DNA from: Chara braunii
Lineage: Eukaryota > Streptophyta > Charophyceae > Charales > Characeae
Assembly: GCA_003427395.1 (NCBI GenBank)
Contig: BFEA01000273.1
Coordinates: 951,535-1,003,836, forward strand
DNA: 52,302 nt
Direction: 5' to 3'
The notes below the pieces were generated by a model, which was given only the letters and a program-made list of their open reading frames with translations, made no database searches and had not been told where the DNA came from. The translations under genes and the position numbers were made by a program. Positions 1 to 10,517 of this stretch are shown piece by piece (within the stretch, counting starts at the first letter, position 1; the number at the start of each line of letters is the position of its first letter).

Positions 1-1314
1 TTATGATTCTGGTTGTTTGTTGTCTGAGACCAACACTCGCACACATAGACTTCCAGGTATGCCCATACATACACAGAAGGAAGGGGAGAGGATAGGAGTA
101 TCACACCGCACAGGGAGAGATAAACACATGGGAAGACTTGACCATGCGATATGACAAGGTACACTGAAAGTGCACTTCACTCCACTCAATCCTCACAACC
201 AGTCGTAAAGAAAAGCCGAGTAGATCACATCCAGGAAACAATGAAACGATGATAGTCCAAACCCACTATTACACTGTTTATTAAACTCAGTGTCTCAAAT
301 TGTCGGAATAACTTCAGACCCACAGTGTGCGGCTCAGAAATGAGCAGCGGTTCACTCCCTACCCCTGAGTAACCACCCGTAGCACCCCTGAGCCCCTGAA
401 ACGTCAAGCGCCACCCAGATACAGCCTCCAAAGGGAAGCGCCACCCTGAAACAGGCCTCTGAGGCCAAGCGCCACTCAGAGGATGAAGAAGAAGACCAGC
501 GCCACAGTATCTGATGATGACAAAGTGTCGGAAGACTTCCCGGATGGAAGTCTGCAGCGGCGCCACCCAATCCTGACAAGATGACCTCTGAGGAAGAAGC
601 TGCAGCTATGGCTGCAGCGCCACCACCCTGGAACCCCACTCCGGAGGGGGTCCANCTGCAGCAGCGCCACCCAATCCTGACAAGATGACCTCTGAGGAAG
701 AAGCTGCAGCTATGGCTGCAGCGCCACCACCCTGGAACCCCACTCCGGAGAAGGGTACCGCAGGGCACCAACTTCTCTCGCCTCCAGCAGACCTCAATAA
801 CCCAGACCTCTGACAGCCCCACGTGCTGGCAGAGTACAGCGCAGGTCCCAGCTATTGCCGGCGCTCCGAAGGTCTGGCTATGTGCGTCTCCCACAACGCT
901 GAGCCGTCACCACTTCCGCTTCACGCATAGCGCAGCATAGCTCCGAAGGTCTATCTTTAGTCTAAACTAGCCTAGACTCGACCTAGACCGGACTGACTGA
1001 CTGACCGGTACCGATTCTGTTTCGGCCTCTAGGGCCTCTCCCAACCCGGCCATAGGCTATAAGACCGTCTCTCAGCTTAGGCCTATAGGGCCTGACTGTC
1101 CCAGGGGTAGCCCGGGTCTGCTATTTGCACTTAGGGTAGCTGTAGAAAATTCAGTTAGCATGGGCCTGTATTTTCCCGAATTTGCAGATATGTCCCTCAC
1201 GAATTTTCCTTTCAGGCAGGTCACTCAGTTAGCCCTCAGCCAAACAAAATTACGAATCTGTCCTACCTATAGTGAGAGAGGCTACAGGCGACCAGAAAAC
1301 AGCAAGTCATTGCA
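1..1314 (-). repeat. Inverted solo copy of the 1.2-1.3 kb LTR family
   Basis: Read on the minus strand, this stretch matches the two LTRs of the element at 2424-6581 in order. It starts with the same TGCAATGACTTGC terminus at 1314, runs through the segment ending in 'AATTTTGTTTGGCTGA', and ends at the window edge about two bases short of the family's CA terminus. A TTTATT at 277-282 is the minus-strand AATAAA seen at the same place in the other copies. No internal region follows on either side inside the window, so it is a solo LTR or one end of an element lying mostly outside. The small minus-strand ORFs here are LTR shadows. Confidence 0.8.
552..751. repeat. 104-bp tandem duplication inside the inverted LTR, with an ambiguous base
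   Basis: A unit beginning CTGCAGCGGCGCCACCC at 552 is repeated almost unchanged from 656. The base at 655, exactly at the junction of the two copies, is N. The other two LTR copies in the window have only one such unit, so the duplication is private to this copy or is an assembly join artefact. Confidence 0.75.
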
Positions 1315-1319
1315 CACAG

Positions 1320-1322
<3 letters not shown>

Positions 1323-1372
<50 letters not shown>
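1323..1372. repeat. (GA)25 microsatellite
   Basis: An uninterrupted GA dinucleotide run lies directly between the terminus of the inverted LTR and the tail of the next LTR. It makes a spurious Arg-Glu ORF on the plus strand. Confidence 0.95.
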
Positions 1373-1373
<1 letters not shown>

Positions 1374-1375
<2 letters not shown>

Positions 1376-1600
1376 AAGGGAGAAAGAAAGAGCGAGGAGC
1401 GAGGTTACCTGGTTTGAATCCTGGCAATAGCGGCCATAAACAGCTTGTATTGGAAACAGCTTTCAGTAATAATAAAGAGTGTGGGCAGTGTTTTCATCTT
1501 CTGCAATTGATTGTGATTTTCGATGTTAATCTGAAACTCCTGTGAGATTTATGTGTCTTGCAAGTCGCTTCAGCGATTGATTGCAGTCGGGTTCATTTCA
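1374..1600 (+). repeat. 3' end of an LTR from a second, unrelated family
   Basis: The stretch ends ...GTTCATTTCA at 1600, a CA terminus, and is followed at once by a primer-binding site. An AATAAA lies near 1470 in 'AGTAATAATAAAGAG'. It does not resemble the 1.2 kb LTR family or the Gypsy LTRs. The 5' part of the LTR is missing, cut off at the GA run and the inverted LTR, which suggests that the inverted LTR landed in this older element. Confidence 0.55.
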
Positions 1601-1601
1601 C

Positions 1602-1613
1602 TGGTATCAGAGC
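1602..1613 (+). other. Retrotransposon primer-binding site (initiator tRNA-Met type)
   Basis: TGGTATCAGAGC is the standard plant primer-binding site complementary to the 3' end of initiator tRNA-Met. It sits one base after the CA end at 1600, the usual spacing. This fixes the orientation of the broken element as plus. Confidence 0.8.
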
Positions 1614-2423
1614 GATCTTCAGTTACACTTGCAAAAAGGGAAGTGATGCCAGTTCGGATCAGGGCCAGCGCGTGGGGTACTTTGGGTTGACTTGGAGGTA
1701 GAAAGCCTAGAGGAGGACTTGAATGAAGTGCTTCTACCCCCGCCCTGTCAATGTTTGCAATTGCTTTTGTTTACGTGAATCTTGCTGGACTTTACCCATA
1801 TCGGATGCTGCTGGTCACATATTCTGCTGATGCTAATTCCGTCGCAAATTGTATTGACGTCACCCTAAGTCTATGCTGAGTCTCTGAGGTCGATAGATGG
1901 TTTCTGTTGACCCATACGCTGGACTGCCATCACAGTAAGCAGAGAATACGGGCATGACCGGCAGGTGCTCGTAAAACAACATGTTAGCCCTAAGACCGGT
2001 GCTGACCGGCGCACAATTGAACCGCGTATACACAGTGAATGGTTAATCTAGGTTGGATAGGTAGAGACTCGACACCTGGACTGGACCGCATTAAGTAGGG
2101 AGCACGGGACTGGGCGGCAGGCAGTCGTTGCATAACCCGTCTAGCTCAATGATCCCAATGATCGGTACAGAACGGCATGCGACCAAACCATGGAACACAG
2201 CGAGGGGAGGGAGACCATCCTGTTTGCGGCGTTAAACAATTCTTGAGGACGAATGCTGGCAAGCCTAAAATAGCTGGTTGGCCACCAGTCAGATTTGGAA
2301 TCTGTAGTGATGGCAGTGGGGAAGGGTAGCTAAGCAGAAGTCAACCCTAACTTGTAGATTGTAGTGTAAATGTTGAGGGTGAGGGTCTTGAGGTGTTCGT
2401 CTAAGTGGTGAGGAGGCCACAAA
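1614..2423. other. Non-coding remnant downstream of the primer site
   Basis: No convincing reading frame or known motif is visible. It is probably the untranslated leader or decayed interior of the element whose primer site is at 1602. It ends at the 5' LTR of the next element. Confidence 0.4.
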
Positions 2424-3696
2424 TGCAATGACTTGCTGGTTCCAGGTTGCCTGTAGCCTATATCTGACGAGGCTGTACTCTAGGTAGGGACAGATTCGTA
2501 ATTTTGTTTGGCTGAGGGCTAACCGAGAGACCTACCTGTAAGGAAAATTCACGAGGGACATATTTGTAAATATAGAAAATATGGGCCCCGTACTAACTCG
2601 AATTTCCTACAGCTACCCTAACTGCGAATAGCAGACCCGGGCAACCCCTAGGACAGACAGGCCCAATGCGCCTAAGCTGATGGACGGTCCTATAGCCTAT
2701 AGCCGGGTAGGGAGAGGCCGTAGAGGCCGAAACCGAAATGGTACCGGTCGGTCAGTCAGTCCGGTCTAGGTCGTGTCTAGGCTAGTTTAGGGTATAGATA
2801 GGATGGGGACATCGGTCCTGGGCTTTTGGCAGTTGGCACTTCATAGTGGAAGTGGCTGTGCACACGGCTTCAGGTCGTGTTGCTGATTCCAGTGTGGGAG
2901 ATGGCGGACATAGCCAGGCCTTCGGAGCGCTGACCAGACTGGGGTCAACACTGTCCGCTCTGACTCTCTGGGAGTCAAAGCGGTCTGGGCTATCAGAGGT
3001 CTGATGCGTTGGAGCACGTGGTGGACTGCTGACCCTCCTCACGAGTAGGGTCCCAGTGGCGATGCAGCCATAGCTGCATCTTCTCAGAGGTTTACTAGGC
3101 CTTTGGATTCACAGTTACAAAAAACCCGTTCGGGTTTACTATGCCATCGTCTGGACTTCATCTTCATATGGGACTGTTGGCGCTGAGCTTCTTCCTCATC
3201 AACTGAGAGGAGATTGGCTCTGGGAGCCTGTTTCATCTTGGCGCTGGGTGTTACGTGGGGCCACTCAGTTGGATGTCAGGGTGGCGCTGGGTGTTAGGTG
3301 GGGTCCTGGTGCTATTTTTAGCTGTTCGGTGTGTGTGGGGTTGAGGCGCTACCCCTCTAAGGGTAGCGCAACAGGGATTTGAGGTTATTCAGGGAAAACG
3401 ATGCTATGAGTTTAATAAACAGTTGTAATACTGTGTTTGAGTTGTCATCTCTTCATTGATTTTTGGTTGTGATCACTCGGTTGTCTTCTATGAATGATTG
3501 TTGAGACTTGTGTCGGGAGAATCCACAGTTTTGTGTTTTGTCACTTCGCTACTCTGAGTCTTCCGCTGCGTTCCTTTTGTTGGGCGGTGTGACACTCCAC
3601 TACCTCTCCCCTTCCTTCTGTGCATGTATGGGCGTGTACGGGAGTTCCTGTGAGCGAGCGTTGATAAAATTTCAATGGACAATCATGTTCATAACA
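2424..3696 (+). repeat. 5' LTR of the LARD-like element
   Basis: It aligns along its length with 5372-6581. It carries the AATAAA polyadenylation signal at 3414-3419, matched at 6297-6302 in the 3' LTR. The TG start and CA end are canonical. The small ORFs predicted on both strands here recur in all LTR copies and are not genes. Confidence 0.85.
3098..3141. repeat. 44-bp insertion with a perfect hairpin in the 5' LTR
   Basis: The segment is bounded by a duplicated GTTTACTA (3090-3097 and 3134-3141) and contains the inverted repeat AAACCCG-TT-CGGGTTT at 3122-3137. The 3' LTR and the inverted LTR lack it. The duplicated 8-mer looks like a target duplication of a very short insertion, or a replication-slippage product around the hairpin. 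Confidence 0.5.
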
Positions 3697-3697
3697 G

Positions 3698-3710
3698 TTG
3701 GTATCGAAGC
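3698..3710 (+). other. Primer-binding site of the LARD-like element
   Basis: TTGGTATCGAAGC starts two bases after the LTR's CA end. It resembles the TGGTATCAGAGC site used by initiator tRNA-Met primed elements, with two differences, so it is either diverged or uses a related tRNA. Confidence 0.65.
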
Positions 3711-5065
3711 ACGTCGGACACAGACAGTGGCGAGATGATGGACTGAGGCAGCCATCACTACCTGAGAGCTTCTGACGTTGGGTTTCATGGTGGAATCGCA
3801 TCTTCAGTACTGCGCTCAGTAGGGTGTTGGTGAGGAGTGTGTGGAGGCTAGTATGACATAGAGATAGGTGGCGATTCAATGCTCAGTGGTCTGAGAGGCA
3901 CTGAGGGGCTCTTTTTAGCCCAGGCGTTGACTCTGCTGGTGGCGAGATACCTGGGGGTATGTCGAATTTGTTCTGGGCCAGATACAGTGAATCTGATTAG
4001 TGGAGATTAATCCCCATATCAAGAACTACAGTATCACGAAGTTTCAGGAGATTTGGAACGTGGGAGCGCCAGGAACAGTGAATTGAAGAAACTGGTGAGA
4101 TGGCAGCCATAGCCAGTTCAGCTTCTTCTTCCAGTGTTTTGACCTGAAGTAAGTGTGTTCCTTACTCAAGTCCCTGTAGCGAGACTGATAGTGGTGATTG
4201 GATTGGGAAAATCGAAACTATATGCCTGTAGACAGTGAAACTTGAAAATTGCACTGCCTGACAGCCATAGCTATTTCCCCTACATACCTACTTTGACTTC
4301 TACTGACTTTGTTTGACCTCCTTTCTATCTGAAATTGCATCTCTGACTGTACTACAATATTGCGATTCAGTACACAGTGAATTGAGTAGTTCTGGGTCTG
4401 TATGTCAGTGATAATGAAATTATGAATGTTGCGCTGCCATAGCCAGTACTTGGGGCAGCTAGGGTTTGTCATATCTTAGGTTCTATCCGTCAAAATTCCA
4501 GTCTGTCAATCACCCTGAAATCGCAATTTAATATGGAGTCAGTGTCCGAAAGCGCTTTACTGGATGTGATGGTTTGAGTCAGGTACAGTGACATATGTAC
4601 TTCGCCTCACCTATAGTGGGGCATACAGGGTCCTATAGTGCCAGTGCCTGTAGTAAGAGTCTAAAAATAGCTTGATCAGTCATTCGTTGCATCTTGGTTG
4701 ACTACTAGGTTTTGTTTATCGCTACTGACTCTCTGCGCTATTCTGACCTTCTACTTACAGTCCAAGGTTGCAACCTGTCTAACTATCTGAAAGCGATTAT
4801 GGGGTTATTACACTCAAATGAGGGTTCTGGGCTGTGAATGACAAATCGCAAGCTGGTTTTATCTGAAATTACCCTAAACTGACCCAGAATAGCCCTCAGC
4901 GGCCTACAGAGGTTGAGCGCTCTTCTGCCTAATTCACCACGTCTCTTCTCATTAAGTGGCAATGATTACATCAGTGGATGTGTGTGTAATCTTAATCTTT
5001 GCTGACCTTGTATCTGTCTGTCTATAAGTCTGTCTATATTTATTTGACTGTGTGTGTGGTTCATT
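3711..5065 (+). other. Non-coding interior of the LARD-like element
   Basis: No open frame with coding character is visible. The sequence is unremarkable leader-like DNA between the primer site and the gag-like stub. Loss of coding capacity is the defining feature of this class of element. Confidence 0.5.
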
Positions 5066-5287
5066 ATGGCTGACGCTGAGACAAAGGTTGAGGAAGGAGA
5101 ACCTTATGCTCACCCTCCCCCACTTCCTCTCTCCCCCCTAGAATAGGCCCTGCTTGAAGCGGAGGAAAACCGCAAAAAGGCAGAGGCCCATGTCCAACGA
5201 TTGAAGAGGGAGATGAAGGAAGTTGAGGAGGCCAGCAGAAAGGAGGAGAGGAGGAGGCAGTTACGTGAGGAGGTCCTCAAATATTAG
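5066..5287 (+). pseudogene. gag-like stub of the LARD-like element
   Basis: An ATG at 5066 opens a frame that is acidic and proline-rich for 26 codons and then meets TAG at 5144. The same frame continues for 46 codons of a strongly charged Glu/Lys/Arg stretch with heptad character before another TAG at 5285. A charged coiled-coil N-terminus is common in plant retrotransposon Gag proteins, and the Gypsy element downstream has one too. No capsid core or zinc knuckle is left. The call rests on position and composition, not on a recognised domain. Confidence 0.45.
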
Positions 5288-5356
5288 GCTGCGCAAAGGG
5301 GAGAACCCCTTCGACGCTCTGCACGCCTACGCACCTAGCCCGGAGGTCCTCGCTCC

Positions 5357-5369
5357 GGGGGAGGGTAGG
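5357..5369 (+). other. Polypurine tract of the LARD-like element
   Basis: GGGGGAGGGTAGG lies two bases before the TG of the 3' LTR. This is the position from which plus-strand DNA synthesis is primed in LTR elements. It supports the LTR boundary at 5372. Confidence 0.7.
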
Positions 5370-5371
5370 TC

Positions 5372-6581
5372 TGCAACGACTTGCTGGTTCCAGGTTGAAT
5401 GTATCCTATCTCTTACGAGGCTGTACTCTAGGTAGGGAGAGTATCGTAATTTTGTTTGGCTGAAGGCTAACCAAGAGACCTACCTGTAAGGAAAATTCGT
5501 GAGGGACATATTTGTAAATATAGGAAATACGGCCCATTACTAACTCGAATTTCCTACAGCTACCCTAACTGGGAATAGCAGACTCGGGTTACCCCTAGGA
5601 CAGAGAGGCCCAATGGGCCTACGCTGATAGACGGTCCTATAGCCTATAGACGAGTAGGGAGAGGCCGTAGAGGCCGAAACCAAAATGGTACCGGTCGGTC
5701 AGTCAGTCCGATCTAGGTCGTGTCTAGGCTAGTTTAGGGTATAGATAGGATGGGGACATCGCTCCTGGTTTTGGAAGTTGACACTTCGTGGTGGAAGTTG
5801 CCGCGCACATGGCATCAGGTCGTGGCTGCTGATTCCAGTGTGGGAGACGGCGGACATAGCCAGGCCTTCGGAGCGCTGACCAGACTGGGGTCAACGCTGT
5901 CCGCTCTGACTCTCTGGGAGTCAAAGCAGTCTGGGCTATCAGAGGCCTGATGCGTTGGAGCACGTGGTGCACTGCTGACCCTCCTCAGGAGTAGGGTCCC
6001 AGTGGCGATGCAACCATAGCTGCATCTTCTTAGAGGAAACCATCATCTGGACTTCATCTTCATAAGGGACTGTTGGCGTTGAGCTTCTTTCTCATCATCT
6101 GAGTGGAGATTGGCTCTGGGAGCCTGTTTCATCTTGGCGATGGGTGTTACGTGGGGCCACTGAGTTGGATGTCAGGGTGGCGCTGAGTGTTACGTGGGGT
6201 CCTGGTGCTATTTTTAGTTGTTCGGTGTGTGTTTGAGGCGCTACCCCTATGAAACAGGGATCTGAGGTTATTCAAGGAAAACGATGCTCTAAGTTTAATA
6301 AACAATTGTAATACTGTGTTTGAGTTGTCATCTCTTCATTGATATTTGGTTGTGATCACTCGGTTGTCTTCTATGAATGATTGTTGGGACCTATGTGGAG
6401 AGAATTCACAGTTTTGTGTGTTCTGTCACTTCGCTTCCCTGAGTCTTCCGTTGTGTTCTTTCTGTTGGGCAGTGTGACACTCCACTACCTCTCCCCTTCC
6501 TTATGTGCATGTATGGGCCTGTACTGGAGTTCCTGTGAGTGAGCATTGATAAAATTTCAACGGACAATCACGTTCATAACA
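5372..6581 (+). repeat. 3' LTR of the LARD-like element
   Basis: This is the direct-repeat partner of 2424-3696, about 60 bases shorter because it lacks the 44-bp hairpin insertion and some small indels. It ends ATAACA at 6581. Substitutions against the 5' LTR are frequent, so the insertion is not recent. Confidence 0.85.
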
Positions 6582-6919
6582 CAACGGTTGTGCTGAAAGG
6601 CCACCATCGACGATTACCGTATGTTCGCATTTCTGGGCCTGTCCGTGATACGGCAGCACTTGCTTTGAATAATTTTCCCTTTAGGCTTCTTTCGGATGAG
6701 TCAACGCATGATGAAGGAGCTTGGGGATGGCAAACAGGTGTTGGAATCAGGAGATGTGGAGTATGAGGCCTTGGAAAAAAAAAGGCCGATAAGAAACCAG
6801 AAACGAAAGAGGACAGGGAAGAAAGAAAAGAGTAACGAAGAGAAGATTGGAGGAAGATAAGGAAGATCAAAAAAGAGGAGAGGGGAAAAAGGGAGAAGAA
6901 GGGAAGACAGACGTGGACA
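6582..6919 (+). other. Purine-rich DNA leading into the charged ORF; possible decayed 5' coding part
   Basis: A frame with start codons at 6696 and 6708 runs about 54 codons to a stop at 6858 and ends in a very basic Lys/Arg segment. A run of nine A's at 6775-6783 allows a slip into a second charged frame that ends at 6833. From 6836 that second frame is open again and joins the ORF at 6920. This is compatible with a frameshifted N-terminal portion of the same gene, but no domain is recognisable. Confidence 0.25.
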
Positions 6920-7558
6920 ATGACCGTGGTGGTGCAGGAGGAGGTACCTAGGACGAGCCACCCCCCGCCCAGGCATGGACCAATGCAGTCGGAGGATGTT
7001 GCAAGATGGCGGAGGGTGCTGGTGGTGGAGCCTGACAATACCATGAAGCAGCTCAAGGAAGAAGAAGAGGCTTTTCAGGCTGCCTTCGCTGCTGCTGGCC
7101 AAGAGAAAAAGCAAATAGAAGAAGAGAGACGGATAAAGCAAGCCAAGCACGTCATGCGACAGAGGAGAAGGGAATTCGATGCAATGAAAAAGATGCTGCT
7201 GGAGGGGGCAGCACTGGTAACAAAGTTAAAAAAGCAGGCTAAGGCAATGACCGATGCCCAGGTTTCCCTTCTCACCCAGGTAGCCCTCCACTCCGCAAAT
7301 GAGACTGCCATGCTGCGCATGATGATAGAAAACATCGCCGCCAGACAGGGTGCTACGGTTCGTAAATGGAATGGGCTCGGATCAACGTCCCAATTAGTCC
7401 ACGAGAAGGTCGATGAAGTCAGCAGTGGGCTTGAATCATACTTCAAGGAGATGATTGGTCAGGCGGTGGGAGAAGGGGGACTGAAATGTCGGGAGGTGGA
7501 CCTCCTGATAGAGATGGGGATGATGATAGAGATGAAAAAAGGGAAAGGAGCAAGATGA
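6920..7558 (+). CDS. Charged, helix-rich protein of unknown function (possible gag-like ORF)
   Basis: The frame encodes 212 residues. After a short proline-rich N-terminus, residues about 42-110 are dominated by Glu, Lys, Gln and Ala in a pattern expected of a long coiled coil, and the C-terminus is Met/Glu/Lys rich. No catalytic motif, zinc knuckle or transmembrane segment is visible. In-frame sequence upstream is open back to 6836, so the true start may be earlier. The composition resembles the N-terminal coiled-coil part of Gag in the Gypsy element at 10966-19082, and the setting is transposon-rich, so a retroelement origin is more likely than a host gene. I do not recognise the family. 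Confidence 0.4.
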   Translation: MTVVVQEEVPRTSHPPPRHGPMQSEDVARWRRVLVVEPDNTMKQLKEEEEAFQAAFAAAGQEKKQIEEERRIKQAKHVMRQRRREFDAMKKMLLEGAALVTKLKKQAKAMTDAQVSLLTQVALHSANETAMLRMMIENIAARQGATVRKWNGLGSTSQLVHEKVDEVSSGLESYFKEMIGQAVGEGGLKCREVDLLIEMGMMIEMKKGKGAR

Positions 7559-7835
7559 GGAGGAAAAAAAGGACAAGATAAAAACGAAGTTGTCATGGAC
7601 TTACAAGGGAACGAGGAGGAGAACTATAGGCAATGCAAGGGGGCAATGAGAACATATATGTGGGCCCAAAAGATATCATACCAGTGGCAGGTGTTGACGG
7701 CCTACTTGTGCTTGTGGAGGGGCATGCAGTAAGGTGAGGACGTGGGCTGCAGATGTGATATGGTCTGCTATTCGCATATAATAAACATCAATGCATTCCT
7801 AAATGCCATGCTTAACAGACTTGAAGACTTCCTAG
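7559..7835. other. No feature seen
   Basis: A purine-rich tail follows the ORF, then ordinary sequence without a coding frame or repeat that I can support. Confidence 0.4.
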
Positions 7836-8800
7836 TTGCCATGCTTGAGGGTGCGCTCTTCCTTCTTCCTCCTTTGTCCCCATTCCTCAATCCTCTATTC
7901 TTCTTCCTCCTCCTCCTCCTCCCTTCTTCCTCGTCTTCCTCCGTTTTCTTCCTCCTCCCTTCTCCTCCTTCCTAATCTTCCTCCTCCTTCCTCCTCCTCC
8001 CTCCTCGTGATGGGTGCACGCAACACCAATCTAGGACTTTGTTCCTCCTCCTCCCCCAACCACGTGTTCGCAGCCCGTAGTATTACGTTTATTACCCCTG
8101 AGGGAATTTCGTTGTTCTACAGGTTGTTCCGTTTGGCCTCAAATTGGTCGGTGGAAGGTTGTAAAATTGTAGGCGGGCGCTTCTAGGGGTGCAGGCAGTC
8201 CTTACAGGCGCAGGACCAGTATTCGCCACGATCCTGGGAAAAAAAAAAAAAAAAAAAAACGGCTCACGTACGTCTACTTTAGGGAGGAGGAGGGAGGAGG
8301 GGGGTTTTCGGTCAGCAGACGTGAGGCAAGGATGGTGATAGTCAAAAAACAAAAAAGCGCCATGGTGATTGACTTTCCAGAGGGCACATGTGCGCAGCCC
8401 GTAGTTTGTTTGTTGATGTGGTTGGAAGGGTGAGGTAGTGATTATGCTGCCCTTCCTCCTCCTCCTTCCTCCTGTCTCCTCCTCCCTCCTCCTCACACTT
8501 CCTGTCGCACCACATGTGCAATGCTCTTTTTTTCAACCATCGGCAATTCGTCAAGGCCCTTCTCCCCTGCCCAAAAACTCCCTCCTCCGTTGTAGTCCTC
8601 ATTCTTCCCCCTCCTCCCTCCTCCTTCACCCTCCCTCTTCCTCCTTACTCCTTGCTTCCTTCTCCTGTTTCCTTCTTGTTCTCACATCTCTTCCCGTCGC
8701 ACCGCATGTCATGACTGTGTTTTCTCCATCGTCTAGCCTCACCTAAAAACTCCGATCTTCCCTCGTCCTCCTTCCTCCTGCACTTTGCAGCATTGCATGG
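7836..8800. repeat. Polypyrimidine/polypurine-rich region (TCC-type)
   Basis: Long blocks of TCC/CTC/TTC repeats lie at about 7855-8010, 8440-8500 and 8580-8690, with GGAGGA on the plus strand near 8281-8305. A 21-base A run is at 8239-8259. Ser- and Leu-rich ORFs on the plus strand and Glu/Arg-rich ORFs on the minus strand are by-products. An imperfect ~192-bp direct repeat is present, with CCTGTCGCACCACATG at 8501 and CCCGTCGCACCGCATG near 8693. Confidence 0.7.
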
Positions 8801-9414
8801 TGCAGAACAGCCCTGCAGTGTCAGAGTCTACAAAAGGCTTTACCCCCAAGCCATCCAACCCGCCCCGGCCCCAAATTCACCTTTTGGAAGATAAGGTTGG
8901 ATTCTGAACGCTCTCAACGAGTGCAGAACAGCCCCGACGTCAAGAAAAGAAACAAAAAAAAAAACATGGGCACTATGCAGACCGCTCGGGTCTCCCAGGC
9001 CTCATGCCCAGCCAGGCGCTCACCATCGCCTATTCTACAAACTTCTTTCCTATCACCTCAGCCGCCGCCTGATTCCTAAGGGACAACATGGCTACTCGAG
9101 CCACATCCATCTGAGCGCTCACCTTCTGCTCCTGGATGCTGGAGGATAGCCACGTCTCCTTCAACAGTCACCTACCTCTGCATCACTTCCTCCTCTCCCT
9201 TCACCTTTCGCACCTTCTCCAAGTCCTTTCACTTTAACGCAACCGCCTGTTTCCTTGTCGTTGCTGCAAGGCAAGCATCTACAATGGGAAGGGGGGGATA
9301 CAATTTCTCCAACTAAGGCGAGCGTTCGGCTACTGGAGGGCTCTCATTTTCCTCCTCCTCCTCTCTAAGCCATCCTCTTCATCACTCTCTTCCTCACCTT
9401 CCTCCCCTCCCCAA
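8801..9414. other. No gene seen
   Basis: The sequence is C-rich and non-repetitive. The short plus-strand ORF at 8897-9079 has no recognisable character and is treated as chance. Confidence 0.4.
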
Positions 9415-9869
9415 TCTCTCGCCCCCTAGCGGCAAGGTTTGCTTGTAGGTACATGCATAGGGCTGGAGGATTACAAAAAAGGCCAAAATTGCTTGTACAG
9501 TAATCGGCCTGGATTGGCCCCCTCCACAACCCCCTAGATTTAGACTTACCCATTAGACTTCAACACCCGTTGACTCTAACCAACTTGACCTACTTAGCGC
9601 TCACTTAACCCGGATCGAATCAACTACAACATTCCCTAGCTGCAAGGTTTGCTTCACATGACATTGATCAACGACTAGTAGGTGCATACATAGGGCTGGA
9701 GTATAGAAAAGGCCAAAATAGCAAACATGGGATAGTCCTTCATTCTGAGGCACTCGTACAGTAATCAGCCAGGAATGGCCCCCTCCAAACCCCCTTAGAT
9801 TTAGACTTACCCCTGAGACTTCCACACCCGTTGACTCTAACCAACTTGACCTGCTTAAGAGTTCACTTA
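9415..9869. repeat. Two-copy direct repeat, unit about 195-235 bp
   Basis: A block running from the CAAGGTTTGCTT segment through GGGCTGGAG, the GTACAGTAATC segment, CCCCCTCCA and the CCCGTTGACTCTAACC segment occurs at about 9415-9607 and again at 9636-9869. The second copy has an extra ~40 bases after GGTTTGCTT and after GGCCAAAAT. Both copies end just before TTCACTTA or CTCACTTA. Confidence 0.75.
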
Positions 9870-10434
9870 CACCAGAATCCCTGAACTACCGGGTTATGGA
9901 AGTTTACCGTTGACTGGCCACAAGCAGTTTAAGGGCAGCCTCGAGGTCCACAAGGATTCCTTACCATGCAAATAGGAAGACAAGGTCAACTGGGATCTCC
10001 CCTAATCTCGCACGCATATAAGCCACAGATCAGAACCAAGAACCGACTTCAAAGAGATAGAGCAAAGATAGCACAGTGGAAGACTGAAATACCACAATCT
10101 GACCAATCAAGACTTAGACTGACTGCAAACCACTCGTCTTCATCATATAGGTCGAGAGGATATGGCGCTGACACAAAGATGAAGAGCCCCGGGTCTGCAC
10201 AACATCCACAGATGAAGGGGAGGCGGATGAGACGAAAAGAGAAGATATGAAGATGTCATCAACTCAAATGTCTCTAAGGGAGTCCCCACCAACAATCCCC
10301 CACAATATCTCTGTCCAATTTCGATTCGAAATCCAGTATCACCAAGACTCAATCTCAACTTTCAATGCTCATGTACTCAAGAAGGAAGAGCGATGGAGAC
10401 AGGAGCGCAAGAGAAGAGAAGAAGAAGAAGTGGA

Positions 10435-10517
<83 letters not shown>

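Larger units (their letters stand above)
2424..6581 (+). mobile_element. Non-autonomous LTR retrotransposon (LARD-like), 4.16 kb
   Basis: Two long direct repeats (2424-3696 and 5372-6581) begin TGCAA and end ATAACA. A primer-binding site follows the first and a purine-rich tract precedes the second. The 1.68 kb interior has no protease, reverse transcriptase, RNase H or integrase, only a short charged ORF remnant near its 3' end. Movement would therefore need enzymes from another element. No clean target-site duplication is seen (left flank CACAAA, right flank CAACG), so the element is old, has recombined, or my boundaries are off by a few bases. A third LTR of the family lies inverted at 1-1314. 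Confidence 0.8.

Noticed and set aside
1413-1426. tRNA-like B-box word GGTTTGAATCC
   Set aside because: No A box or foldable tRNA around it; it lies in an LTR tail next to a GA run.
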